A stretch of DNA of 64,000 nt from Qipengyuania aurantiaca (GTDB lineage Bacteria > Pseudomonadota > Alphaproteobacteria > Sphingomonadales > Sphingomonadaceae). Where the stretch lies: positions 62,001-126,000 of the forward strand of contig NZ_CP081295.1 in the NCBI RefSeq assembly GCF_019711375.1, in the 5' to 3' direction. Below the pieces are notes generated by a model. The model did no database searches and was not told the DNA's origin. It saw nothing but the letters and a program-made list of their open reading frames with translations. The position numbers and the translations under genes were made by a program. Shown piece after piece: positions 1 to 8,104 of this stretch; within the stretch, counting starts at the first letter, position 1, and every line of letters starts with the position of its first letter.

Positions 1-435
1 CCGGGCGGTGTCTCTAACACTCTTCGCGCCGGTACTGACTCAGCGCGGGGCGCATTCACCAGCCCAAGGCCGATCCACTACAAATATGCTCGCTGCGTCA
101 CTGTTCGCGAGATGGCCCGTCTTCACGGTTATCCCGATTGGTTCCGCTTCCACGAAACAAAGTGGCATGGCGCTAGGCAGATCGGGAATTCGGTCCCACC
201 CCCACTAGCGCGAGCCGTTGCCGGCGAAGTTATGAAAGCTCTTGGCATAGAGCCAACCCGTCCGACTGTGAGCCAGAAGCTCGGAAAAGAGACGCTACTT
301 CGTATGGACCTGTCGCAAGCTTCAAAGCATTGGGAGATCGAAAACCCCATTGGCAGACGTGACCGCAAAAGCGGTGCTAGAAAGCGCAAGCAAGAGGAAA
401 TCGAGGCGTTAGACGCCCTTAACGCTGGGGCGTAG
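1..435 (+). CDS. DNA (cytosine-5) methyltransferase, C-terminal fragment (5' end beyond window)
   Basis: The frame is open from base 1, so the gene starts outside the window; 144 residues are visible. The end of the target-recognition region leads into the motif IX block TVREMARLHGYPDWF (visible residues about 34-48) and motif X RQIGNSVPPPLARAVA (about 59-74), both diagnostic of C5 cytosine methyltransferases. The catalytic Pro-Cys loop and S-adenosylmethionine site would lie in the missing part. A basic tail of about 60 residues follows motif X. The gene converges on a nuclease gene, overlapping its end by 27 bases, which points to a type II restriction-modification pair. The recognition site cannot be read from this fragment. 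Confidence 0.9.
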   Translation, partial: PGGVSNTLRAGTDSARGAFTSPRPIHYKYARCVTVREMARLHGYPDWFRFHETKWHGARQIGNSVPPPLARAVAGEVMKALGIEPTRPTVSQKLGKETLLRMDLSQASKHWEIENPIGRRDRKSGARKRKQEEIEALDALNAGA

Positions 436-1248
436 TTCCAAAATTGAATCGCTGGCGAAAGTCAGTTGCGTCAGACTACCAGCATCGGATCGCTTTACCG
501 CCTCAAATTCCACTACATAGAAGCCAATTCCCCTCATCGTCCTCAATCCAATGGGGATCGTGACGTCCACATCTTCATTGGCGGCGAACGCCGCCTGCAC
601 TTGGTTGATGATCTGGCTAGGGATGAGCGGGTCAGCCGCCTGCTTTGCTTCACACGTCACCAAAACTGGTTGTGGGTCTTTTTCGCTGCCCGTCTTGCCT
701 AAGAAGAGAGCATCAATCTCGGTAGAGCGCAGCTTGATGCCAGACTGAAGGTGCGCAAGTTCCAGTATGTTGAATGCGCCCGCGACCGCAAAATGTGTCT
801 CAACAACCCGAAGCTGGACCGCCACTTGAATGTGCCAGGTCTCATCAGACCGGCCCAGTGACTTAGTTATGAGCGGGATGCTCGTCGATTGAATTGGATA
901 TCGGTTCGCATCAGGCCGCACAGGAAATTCTTCCGGAAATGGCTCCGTCTGACCGCTCAAGTAGGGGATAAATTCAAAACACTCACCGGCACCAGTCCTC
1001 TGCACAGCTGTATAGCGTTTTGCTGCCACCGAGGCAGGCCAGTTCTGAGATGCGTTCCCTCCTCGCAAAATATCTTTGAGGAAGTTTGCAGGGTTGCGAT
1101 CACTTAAAGTCACCCCTTTAGAGCGACACGCGCGGATGCCATCAGCGACGTCATCCAAACTCATCAACGATTTTCGAAGCTGCTGTGTGTTCTGATCCCA
1201 ATGCAGGTCAAACAGGTGCTCGATTACTGTAGTCTTCTGCGATGGCAT
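409..1248 (-). CDS. Putative type II restriction endonuclease, PD-(D/E)XK fold
   Basis: The 279-residue product has no family I can name from sequence alone. It carries a clear nuclease-like motif: E177-x-D179, about 20 residues, then hydrophobic VLVTCEAKQ with E200-x-K202, followed by Q212. This matches the E...D...ExK metal-binding core of PD-(D/E)XK nucleases. Its position, convergent with and overlapping a cytosine methyltransferase, makes a cognate restriction enzyme the best reading. An in-frame ATG at 1278 exists, but the ATG at 1248 is preceded by GGGGGA at good spacing, so the shorter start is preferred. It could also be a solitary defence nuclease. Confidence 0.7.
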   Translation of the reverse strand: MPSQKTTVIEHLFDLHWDQNTQQLRKSLMSLDDVADGIRACRSKGVTLSDRNPANFLKDILRGGNASQNWPASVAAKRYTAVQRTGAGECFEFIPYLSGQTEPFPEEFPVRPDANRYPIQSTSIPLITKSLGRSDETWHIQVAVQLRVVETHFAVAGAFNILELAHLQSGIKLRSTEIDALFLGKTGSEKDPQPVLVTCEAKQAADPLIPSQIINQVQAAFAANEDVDVTIPIGLRTMRGIGFYVVEFEAVKRSDAGSLTQLTFASDSILELRPSVKGV

Positions 1249-1403
1249 CGCTTCCCCCAAACAAGTCGGCCGAGCCATAGACGTTGACTACAGTCGCCCG
1301 AATTTAAATCAGATTTGTCAATTAATTCTGTCGATTACAAGCGGAGTTTTTGCCTCTATCTGAACCGACCACCATTCAATTTTGAAAGTAATGGGAGGTC
1401 AAC

Positions 1404-2459
1404 ATGCCCCGTCCAAACCTCGGTCCGAAACTTATCTGGAGGCAGGATCGAGATCGATACTACATCAGGTGGTCCGAGAATGGTCGCACCAAATCATACT
1501 CTACCGGCACCACCGATTTGAATGAGGCCAAGGATGTCCTTCGGGACTTCCTAGCGCAGAATATCGAGATCGAAGAAGGTACGCGGCCGGAAAACTTTCC
1601 GATCGAGTACGCTCTTATCTACTACGGGGAGAACCATGCGCCGACAACGGCTGCGCCTGAACGTATTGCATACGCGATGGACGCCCTCCTTCCGTTCTGG
1701 TCCGAGTTCAATGTGGGAGACATCACTCAGGCAACATGCAACTCCTACGCTGCTTTCCGCAATCAGTCCCGAGCCAAGGGAATCTCGCAGAGTACCCTGC
1801 GCAAGGAACTCGCCACGCTCACCGCTGCGATCAACTTCTGCGTTCGGGAAAGAAAGCTGACGCAGACTGTCTACGTCCCACTTCCGGCAAAGAGCGCACC
1901 CAAAGATAGATGGCTGACCGTATCCGAGGTTGCCCGTTTGCTTTGGGAGTCCCGGAAGGGCGGGCTCAACACGCGCTCGTATCTCCCACTCTTCGTACTG
2001 ATTGCGTTGTACACCGGTGCGCGTGTCGAAGCCATTTTGTCGCTCACTTGGGATCGGGTCGATTTAGAAAGCAAACGCATTGATTTTCAGATTCCTGGTC
2101 GCCGGATCACGAAAAAACGCCGCCCTAAGATTCCCATTTCGAGCAGGCTCCTTCCTTTCCTCAAGTACGCCCACTCGCGCCGAACTGCTGACAACGGTCC
2201 GGTCATTCATGATGAAGGCCAAAAACTCATTCGCATAATTCGTAGCTTCAAGGCTGCCGCAAAACGTGCCGGTCTAACCGATGTCACTCCCCACACAATG
2301 AGACACACCTGCGCGACGTGGATGGCCCAAAAAGGCGTTAGTATGTGGCAGATTGCCGGCTTCCTCGGGCAGGACGTGGAGACGACCTCTAGGCACTACG
2401 CGCATCACAGTTTGGACTTTATGCAGGATGCTGTGAGGTCAACCGAGCGCCGCAAATGA
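1404..2459 (+). CDS. Tyrosine recombinase / phage-type integrase
   Basis: This 351-residue site-specific recombinase would integrate and excise the element. An N-terminal arm-binding and core-binding region occupies about residues 1-165 and the catalytic domain about 170-340. Visible catalytic residues are R207 (in TGARVEAI), a lysine-rich beta-hairpin near 236-239, H297-x-x-R300 (PHTMRHTCA), and the nucleophile Y332 (SRHYAHH). The position that is usually His or Trp in the LGH motif is Gln (LGQD, about 321-324), a known but minority variation. GGGAGG lies 6 bases before the ATG. The gene reads toward the tRNA-Pro scar 180 bases downstream, the expected arrangement for an integrase with its own att site. 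Confidence 0.95.
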   Translation: MPRPNLGPKLIWRQDRDRYYIRWSENGRTKSYSTGTTDLNEAKDVLRDFLAQNIEIEEGTRPENFPIEYALIYYGENHAPTTAAPERIAYAMDALLPFWSEFNVGDITQATCNSYAAFRNQSRAKGISQSTLRKELATLTAAINFCVRERKLTQTVYVPLPAKSAPKDRWLTVSEVARLLWESRKGGLNTRSYLPLFVLIALYTGARVEAILSLTWDRVDLESKRIDFQIPGRRITKKRRPKIPISSRLLPFLKYAHSRRTADNGPVIHDEGQKLIRIIRSFKAAAKRAGLTDVTPHTMRHTCATWMAQKGVSMWQIAGFLGQDVETTSRHYAHHSLDFMQDAVRSTERRK

Positions 2460-2553
2460 TGTCGCGATCATATCCAGTGGTGCGACAGAGATTATGTCCC
2501 TGAGCGACAAGAGCTTATGGTTTCTGGTATCAGAAATGGAGTCGTTAAAACCA

Positions 2554-2572
2554 CACGCAACGTCACGCAACG
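2554..2572 (+). repeat. Two direct repeats CACGCAACG, possible integrase arm sites
   Basis: CACGCAACG occurs at 2554-2562 and again at 2564-2572, one base apart, between the integrase stop and the attachment core. Tyrosine integrases commonly bind short direct repeats flanking the core. The position suits such arm-type sites, but the copy number is low and binding is only inferred. Confidence 0.35.
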
Positions 2573-2640
2573 ACACGATAACCACCCACCAGAAAATTAA
2601 GTTATTGTTTTATAACGCGTCATGAAAGCGTGCATCTCGG

Positions 2641-2685
2641 TTCGGGAGGCAGGGGCCGGAGGTTCGAATCCTCTCTCCCCGACCA
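2641..2685 (+). other. Attachment scar: displaced 3' half of tRNA-Pro(CGG)
   Basis: The segment reads as the second half of a tRNA-Pro: anticodon loop TTCGGGA with anticodon CGG (2641-2647), 3' anticodon strand GGCAG, variable loop, T-arm GGAGG-TTCGAAT-CCTCT (2658-2674), acceptor strand CTCCCCG (2675-2681), A73 and CCA (2683-2685). Bases to the left cannot pair with the anticodon or acceptor strands, so tRNA identity begins exactly at the anticodon loop. That is where many tyrosine integrases recombine. It is not a functional tRNA gene. The intact, island-reconstituted tRNA-Pro should be at the other end of the element, left of the window. Confidence 0.85.
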
Positions 2686-2758
2686 TTTGCACCTTTCAAT
2701 AGAGCGATTTTTGCGCCGCTGGCACGAAACCAGCGCGTTCCTGCCTCGTTGGGCGGGC

Positions 2759-3232
2759 ATGAGCTCCCATTCCGTTTTGTTCGTCTGCCTCGGCAACATC
2801 TGCCGATCCCCCCTTGCCGAAGCCGCCTTCCGCCGCGCTGCGGAAGAAGCCGGGCTCGATGTGACCGTCGAGAGCGCAGGCACGGCGGGCTATCACGTGG
2901 GCGAGCCGCCCGACATGCGCAGCATCCGCGAGGCCGAGCGGCGCGGGGTCGATATTGCTGGCTATCGCGGACGGCAGCTGTCCGCATCCGACTTTCACGA
3001 GTTCGACTTTATCCTCGGCATGGACAAGTCGAACATGCACGATATCGCCCGCGTCGATCCGGGCGATGGCAAGGCAAAGACCGCCATGCTGCTCGACATC
3101 GTGCCAGGACAGGAGGGGCGCGAGGTGGGCGATCCCTATTACGGCGGCGAAGACGGCTTCGCGATCACCTGGAACGAGGTGGAGGCGGGAGCCAGGGCGC
3201 TGGTCGCCGTGCTGCTCGACGAAAATGGCTGA
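2759..3232 (+). CDS. Low-molecular-weight protein-tyrosine-phosphatase family protein
   Basis: The 157-residue cytoplasmic phosphatase has the P-loop C10-LGNIC-R16-S (C-x5-R-S) near its N-terminus and the general-acid motif D125-PYYG, at the usual family length. The longer in-frame extension upstream runs through the tRNA scar and is not credible, so the ATG at 2759 is used. The gene overlaps the next by 8 bases and starts a three-gene operon with an ABC1 kinase and a fructosamine-kinase-like gene. Some members of this family are known to be ribulosamine-5-phosphatases working with such kinases in protein deglycation. That role is inferred here from the neighbourhood; a phosphotyrosine or phosphoarginine role is the alternative. 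Confidence 0.93.
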   Translation: MSSHSVLFVCLGNICRSPLAEAAFRRAAEEAGLDVTVESAGTAGYHVGEPPDMRSIREAERRGVDIAGYRGRQLSASDFHEFDFILGMDKSNMHDIARVDPGDGKAKTAMLLDIVPGQEGREVGDPYYGGEDGFAITWNEVEAGARALVAVLLDENG

Positions 3233-4559
3233 CGAGGACGAGCCTTCCCGCCATCGCTCGGTCCCCTCGTCGCGCATCGGGCGGCTGGGCGGTTTTACCC
3301 GGCTTGCGGGTGGTCTTGCTGGCGGAGTAATTTCTGAAGGGGCGCGCAGGCTGGCCAGCGGCGAGCGACCGCGGCTCGACCAATTGCTGCTTACACCGGC
3401 CAATGCCCGCAGGTTGACGGATCGGCTTGCGCATTTGCGCGGTGCGGCGATGAAGCTGGGGCAGATGATCTCGATGGATGCGGGCGACGTCCTGCCGCCC
3501 GAACTGGCCGAGATACTTGCGCGGCTTCGCGAACGGGCCGATTTCATGCCCCCGCGCCAGCTCGACAAGGTCTTGGCGGAGGAATGGGGCAAGGACTGGC
3601 GCCGCCAGTTCCGCCGCTTCGAGCCCCGCCCGATTGCCGCCGCCTCGATCGGGCAGGTCCACCGCGCGATGACGCCGGACGGCCGGATGCTGGCGATCAA
3701 GGTCCAGTACCCCGGCGTCGCGCGCAGCATCGACAGCGATGTCGACAATGTCGCGAGCCTGCTCAAGCTGACCGGCCTGCTCCCGCCGGAACTCGACATC
3801 GCCCCCTTGCTCGCCGCTGCAAAGGAGCAACTCCGCGAGGAGGCCGATTACCTGCGCGAAGGCCGGATGATTGTGCGCTTTGCGCGAATGGTCGAAGGGC
3901 GCGAGGAATTCGCCGTGCCCGAATTGGTCGAGGAGCTGACGACGCCCCGCGTGCTCGCCATGACCTATGAAGAGGGCAGCCCGATCGAGACGCTTGCAGG
4001 CGAAGGTCAATCCCTGCGCGACGAAACCTTCGCGCATCTGGTCGAACTTGTGGCGCGCGAGCTGTTCGACAGCCGCTTGATGCAGACCGATCCCAATTTC
4101 GCGAATTACCGCTGGCAGGCGAAGACGGGCCGCATCGTGCTGCTCGATTTCGGCGCGGCGCGCGAGGTCTCCCAAGGGATCTCGCAGGATTATCGCAGGT
4201 TGGTTGAAGCAGGCCTTAGGGAGGATCGCGAGGCCGTGCTGGAGGCCGCTGTCGAGGCGGGCTTCGTCAATCCCCGCGCGCTGGAACGGCACCCGGAGGC
4301 CATGCGCCGCGCCGTCGACATCGTTGTCACCCAGATGGCGAGCGCGGAAAAGCTCGACTTCGGCAACCGCGCCTTCGTCCCCGAAATCCGCGACACGGTG
4401 ATGCCCATCGCACGCGACCGCGAGAGCTGGCACCTGCCGCCCGCCGAAACGCTGTTCGTCCAGCGCAAGGTCAGCGGCACAGCCCTGCTCGGCGCCCGGC
4501 TGGGCGCTCGGGTCGATGTGCGCGGGATCGTGGAGCGCGTGCTGGCGGAAACCGCGTGA
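3225..4559 (+). CDS. ABC1/AarF (UbiB/COQ8-like) atypical kinase
   Basis: The 444-residue product belongs to the ADCK/UbiB family linked to ubiquinone biosynthesis and lipid homeostasis. Visible signatures are the family-specific KLGQ motif (77-80), the Ala-rich nucleotide loop AAASIGQVH (about 138-146), the ATP lysine K159 (AIKVQ), a glutamate-rich helix near 203-207, a catalytic-loop equivalent D289-PN, and the metal-binding DFG at 308-310. The first ATG giving a plausible N-terminus overlaps the phosphatase stop by 8 bases, and the stop overlaps the next gene as GTGA. It lacks an obvious C-terminal membrane anchor. Being wedged between a phosphatase and a sugar-amine kinase is unusual, so its substrate is open. 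Confidence 0.9.
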   Translation: MADEDEPSRHRSVPSSRIGRLGGFTRLAGGLAGGVISEGARRLASGERPRLDQLLLTPANARRLTDRLAHLRGAAMKLGQMISMDAGDVLPPELAEILARLRERADFMPPRQLDKVLAEEWGKDWRRQFRRFEPRPIAAASIGQVHRAMTPDGRMLAIKVQYPGVARSIDSDVDNVASLLKLTGLLPPELDIAPLLAAAKEQLREEADYLREGRMIVRFARMVEGREEFAVPELVEELTTPRVLAMTYEEGSPIETLAGEGQSLRDETFAHLVELVARELFDSRLMQTDPNFANYRWQAKTGRIVLLDFGAAREVSQGISQDYRRLVEAGLREDREAVLEAAVEAGFVNPRALERHPEAMRRAVDIVVTQMASAEKLDFGNRAFVPEIRDTVMPIARDRESWHLPPAETLFVQRKVSGTALLGARLGARVDVRGIVERVLAETA

Positions 4560-5365
4560 CGGGCGACCTTGCCGCGGCGGCCGAGCGCATCTGCGGGCAG
4601 CGCCCAATTTCCATCCAGCGCTTCGCGGGCGGCGACATATCGGGTGCTTCGCGACTGACCTTTGCCGATGGATCGAGCGTGGTCGGAAAATCCGGTCCGG
4701 TGGTCGCTGTCGAGGCGAGGATGCTGGAGGCCATGGGCGCTTGCTCCGCGCCGGTGCCGAATGTCCTTGGCTATGACGAGCGCCATCTGCTGATCGAACA
4801 CCTGCCTGCGGATGGCACGCTTTCCGGCAAGGCCTGGGCCTCGCTCGCCGAGGCGCTAAACGCGCTGCATAAGGTCACAGGCGAAAGCTACGGCTGGCAC
4901 GAAGATTATGCCTTGCGGCACGTCAGGGTCGAGAACGAGGCGTTAGATGATTGGCCACGCTTCTGGGCCGAACGGCGCCTGCTCTGTCACGCGCTGCATA
5001 TTGCCACCGACCTTGCGCAGCGGATCGAGGGTCTGGCGCAAGCCCTGCCCCAACTCCTGCCTCGCTCTCCCGCACCAGCGCTGCTCCACGGCGACCTATG
5101 GGGCGGCAATGTGCTGGTCAGCGGCGAGCGCATCAGCGGCCTGATCGACCCTTGCGCCTATTACGGCGACCGCGAAGTCGACGCAGCCAGCCTCACGGTG
5201 TTCGATTCCCCGCCGGAGAGTTTCTTCGACGCGCTCGAACTGGAGGCCGGGTGGCGCGAACGCCAGCCAATCTATCGCCTGTGGATGTGGCTGCTCCACG
5301 TCCGCCTGTTCGGCGACAGCTACCGCCCGGCGGTCGAGCGCGAACTGGCGACGCTGGGGCTCTAA
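4556..5365 (+). CDS. Fructosamine/ribulosamine kinase family protein
   Basis: This 269-residue member of the fructosamine-3-kinase family phosphorylates sugars attached to protein amines so that they fall off (deglycation). The kinase core shows the ATP lysine region VVGKSGP (about 42-48), the catalytic loop LLHGDLWGGNVL with D180 and N185, and the metal-binding D198-P with a conserved YYGDRE (202-207), a hallmark of the family. The start codon is GTG within GTGA, overlapping the upstream stop by 4 bases. Bacterial members usually prefer ribulosamines and erythrulosamines over fructosamines. The LMW phosphatase in the same operon supports that substrate class. Confidence 0.92.
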   Translation: MTGDLAAAAERICGQRPISIQRFAGGDISGASRLTFADGSSVVGKSGPVVAVEARMLEAMGACSAPVPNVLGYDERHLLIEHLPADGTLSGKAWASLAEALNALHKVTGESYGWHEDYALRHVRVENEALDDWPRFWAERRLLCHALHIATDLAQRIEGLAQALPQLLPRSPAPALLHGDLWGGNVLVSGERISGLIDPCAYYGDREVDAASLTVFDSPPESFFDALELEAGWRERQPIYRLWMWLLHVRLFGDSYRPAVERELATLGL

Positions 5366-5931
5366 AGCCCCTTGCGCCCGAAGCCGCCAGCGCGCGGTGC
5401 GCCCGGACCTTCGCCAATGACGCCGCTCGAGCGCGTGTCGGGCATCGCCTGACCGAAACCGCCCGCAGGCGCCTGACGCGCCACGGGCGCCGGGTTCTCG
5501 AGAAAGGCGATGATTTCGTCGGCAAGCTTCTCGACCGGGCGGTCACGCTTGTCGAGCAGCTTTTCCGTCACCCAGGCGTAGCCGAGAAAGTTGAAAGGCC
5601 CCTTGATCTTGAGGAAGCGGTTGGTGCGGATGAAGTTCACGCTCTGGCTCTCGACCTCGATGTCGGTCACCTCGTCCCACCGGATGCGCGAGCTGCGCAG
5701 GACGCCGTGATGCGTCACGAAAGTGTGGTCGTATTCGAGCACGACGCCGTCGCCGAAGGCATAGCGGACCATGGCCGGAAAGCCGAAGATCCCGATAGCG
5801 GCGAAGACGACGCCGATGAAAGCGCCCTTGCCGCTCGATATCGTGAACAGCGTAACGCCGAATATGATGGCGACCAGCATCCAGACAGCCGTCTGTGCGG
5901 TGCGGTCTTTCGAATAGCGGATTTGTTGCAT
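5362..5931 (-). CDS. Membrane protein with PH-like domain, function unknown
   Basis: The 189-residue protein has two adjacent membrane segments near the N-terminus (about 14-34 and 37-56). A beta-rich stretch follows (about 62-145) that looks like a bacterial PH/YdbT-type domain, as judged from GVVLEYDHTFVTHHG and IRWDEVTDIEV. The C-terminus is a Gly/Pro/Ala-rich low-complexity tail. The gene converges on the kinase gene, with the last 4 bases overlapping. The two flanking genes differ in orientation and give no functional hint. Confidence 0.75.
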   Translation of the reverse strand: MQQIRYSKDRTAQTAVWMLVAIIFGVTLFTISSGKGAFIGVVFAAIGIFGFPAMVRYAFGDGVVLEYDHTFVTHHGVLRSSRIRWDEVTDIEVESQSVNFIRTNRFLKIKGPFNFLGYAWVTEKLLDKRDRPVEKLADEIIAFLENPAPVARQAPAGGFGQAMPDTRSSGVIGEGPGAPRAGGFGRKGL

Positions 5932-5985
5932 GAATTCCCCCGTGAAGAGAGGGCTTTACCGCGCAAATCTTTCCAAAATGCTGCG

Positions 5986-8049
5986 CTATCCGCCGCGCAG
6001 GGTCTTCACGCCGAAGTCGCGTTCGAAGAGGTAGAGAAGGACGCGCGCCGCCTCGCCCCGAGCGCCTTCCAGCCCGCCGTCGCGTTCTATCAGCAAGCGC
6101 GCGTCGTCATGCGCCTTGGGTAGGAGTTCGGTGATCTGTTCGAAGCTGGCGACCGTGAACGGCGTATCGCCCGATTGGCGCGTGCCGAGCAATTCGCCGC
6201 CGCCGCGCAGCTGCAGGTCTTCCTCGGCGAGCAGGAAGCCGTCCTGGCTTTCCCGCATCAGCGCCAGACGCTTCTGCGCGGTTTCCGAGAGCGTCTCGCC
6301 GTGCAGCAGGACGCAGAAGCTCTTCTCGCTTCCCCGCCCCACGCGGCCGCGCAGCTGGTGAAGTTGGGCAAGGCCGAAACGTTCGGCCTGCTCGATGACC
6401 ATCAGCGTGGCGTTGGGAACGTCGACCCCCACCTCGATCACGGTTGTCGCCACGAGGAGCCGCGCATCGCCGCGCGCAAACCGCTCCATCGCCGCGTCTT
6501 TCTGTTCGGGCGCAAGCTGGCCGTGGACCATCACGACATCCTCCCCGAAGCGCTCCTTCAGCGAGGCGTAGCGCGCTTCGGCTGCGGCGATTTCCTCCGG
6601 TCCGTCCATCTCCCGCACCATGGGGCAGACCCAGAAGGCCTGCCGCCCCTGCTCGAACTGCGCGGCGAGCCGCTCGACCAGAGTCGGGATTCGGTCCTGC
6701 CCCATCACTACCGTGTCGATCGCCTGCCGGCCGGGCGGCAGCTCGTCGAGCTTGCTGACGTCGAGCTCGCCATATTGCGCCAGCGTCAGCGTGCGCGGGA
6801 TCGGCGTGGCGGTCATGGCGAGGACATGCGGCGCGCGGCGTCCCTTGCTCGCCAGCATCAGCCGCTGGCCGACGCCGAAGCGGTGCTGCTCGTCGATTAC
6901 CACCATGGCGAGGTTGCGATAGGCGACCTTGTCCTGGAAGATCGCGTGCGTGCCGACGACAATGTCGATGCTGCCGTCGAGCAGGCCCATCAGCGTGCCT
7001 TCGCGCGCCTTGCCCTTGTCGCGCCCGGTCAGCAGCGCGACCTGCGCGCCCGTCGGCTCGGCCATGCGGCGCAGGCTCTCGTAATGCTGACGGGCGAGGA
7101 TCTCGGTCGGAGCGAGCAGCGCCGCCTGCGCGCCCGCCTCGACCGCAATCAGCATGGCCTCGAGCGCCACCACGGTCTTGCCCGCACCGACATCGCCCTG
7201 AAGCAGCCGCAACATGGGTGCTTCCTGCGCCATGTCGCCTTCGATTTCGGCAATCGAACGCTTCTGCGCGCCGGTGAGCGGGAACGGCAAGTCGAGCTTG
7301 CCCCGATAGCTGCCATCGCCCTTCAGCGGCTGGCCCTTGCGCTTGCGGTTGTCCGCGCGGACCAGCATCAGCGCGAGGCTGTTGGCGAGAAGTTCGTCAT
7401 AGGCCAGCCGGTCGCGCGCCGCCTTGTCCTCGGCCCTGTGCGCTCGCTTGAGCGCTTCGCGCCAGGCAGGCCAGTCGGCCTTGTCGAACTGCGTCGGTTC
7501 GATCCATTCGGGCAGTTCGGGAAGCTTGGCGAGCGCCTGATCGACCAGCCCCGCGATACGCGGCTGGGTAAGGCCTTCGGACAGGCGATAGACCGGCTCG
7601 CACAGGCGCTGCAGGGTGTCGCCGCCCTCCTCCACTACGTGGTCGGGATGGACGATCTGCAGCATGTCGCCATAGCGTTCGAGCTTGCCCGCCACCCAGC
7701 GCGTTTCGCCGACGGGCAGCTGCTTTTTTGCGGTGTAGGAGGCGCGCCCGAAATAGGTCAGCGAGACCACGTTCCCGACCGCATCCTGTGCCAGCACGCG
7801 GTACGGCGCGCGCGGGCTGCGGCCGCCGCGATGCTCGGTCACGGTCAATTTCAGGACGATCTGCTCGCCCTCGCCCGCCTCGTCGACATTCTCCACCGCG
7901 CGCCGCGTCACGAAGCGTTCGGGCAGGTGGTAGGCGAGATCCTTGATCCGCGTGAGGGCCAGCCGGCCCAGCGGCTTCTTCAGCTTCGGGCCCACGCCAT
8001 CGAGCGTTTCGGTCTCGGCGAACAGCGGATTGAGGACGTCGGGACGCAT
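5986..8049 (-). CDS. recG: ATP-dependent DNA helicase RecG
   Basis: The 687-residue branch-migration helicase rescues stalled replication forks. An N-terminal wedge/OB domain covers roughly 50-150. The helicase core follows with Walker A GDVGAGKT (285-292), motif Ia APTEILARQHY, motif II DEQH (386-389), motif III TATPIPRT, and the C-terminal ATTVIEVGVDVPNA and QLRGRVGRG motifs. Length is normal. It is divergent from sdhE, with about 55 bases between the two starts for promoters. Confidence 0.97.
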   Translation of the reverse strand: MRPDVLNPLFAETETLDGVGPKLKKPLGRLALTRIKDLAYHLPERFVTRRAVENVDEAGEGEQIVLKLTVTEHRGGRSPRAPYRVLAQDAVGNVVSLTYFGRASYTAKKQLPVGETRWVAGKLERYGDMLQIVHPDHVVEEGGDTLQRLCEPVYRLSEGLTQPRIAGLVDQALAKLPELPEWIEPTQFDKADWPAWREALKRAHRAEDKAARDRLAYDELLANSLALMLVRADNRKRKGQPLKGDGSYRGKLDLPFPLTGAQKRSIAEIEGDMAQEAPMLRLLQGDVGAGKTVVALEAMLIAVEAGAQAALLAPTEILARQHYESLRRMAEPTGAQVALLTGRDKGKAREGTLMGLLDGSIDIVVGTHAIFQDKVAYRNLAMVVIDEQHRFGVGQRLMLASKGRRAPHVLAMTATPIPRTLTLAQYGELDVSKLDELPPGRQAIDTVVMGQDRIPTLVERLAAQFEQGRQAFWVCPMVREMDGPEEIAAAEARYASLKERFGEDVVMVHGQLAPEQKDAAMERFARGDARLLVATTVIEVGVDVPNATLMVIEQAERFGLAQLHQLRGRVGRGSEKSFCVLLHGETLSETAQKRLALMRESQDGFLLAEEDLQLRGGGELLGTRQSGDTPFTVASFEQITELLPKAHDDARLLIERDGGLEGARGEAARVLLYLFERDFGVKTLRGG

Positions 8050-8104
8050 AGGCGCACCGCTATAGCCGCTTGCACGGCTTTGGCGAGTGCCCTACCCGCC
8101 TCCC

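Larger units (their letters stand above)
1..2685. mobile_element. Right end of an integrated element (restriction-modification cargo, integrase, attachment scar)
   Basis: The segment holds a methyltransferase fragment, a restriction-type nuclease, a tyrosine integrase reading toward the right border, and at 2641-2685 the displaced 3' half of a tRNA-Pro gene. Base composition is visibly more AT-rich than the genes to the right of 2750. The combination of integrase next to a partial tRNA is the standard anatomy of a tRNA-targeted genomic island. The left end, including the reconstituted tRNA-Pro, should lie upstream of base 1 and is not visible, so the element's total size is unknown. Confidence 0.75.

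Noticed and set aside
1249..1278. Ten-residue longer start for the nuclease gene at 1278
   Set aside because: No ribosome binding site there, while GGGGGA precedes the ATG at 1248.
2641..2685. Functional tRNA gene
   Set aside because: Only the 3' half is present; no acceptor or anticodon partner strand lies to the left.
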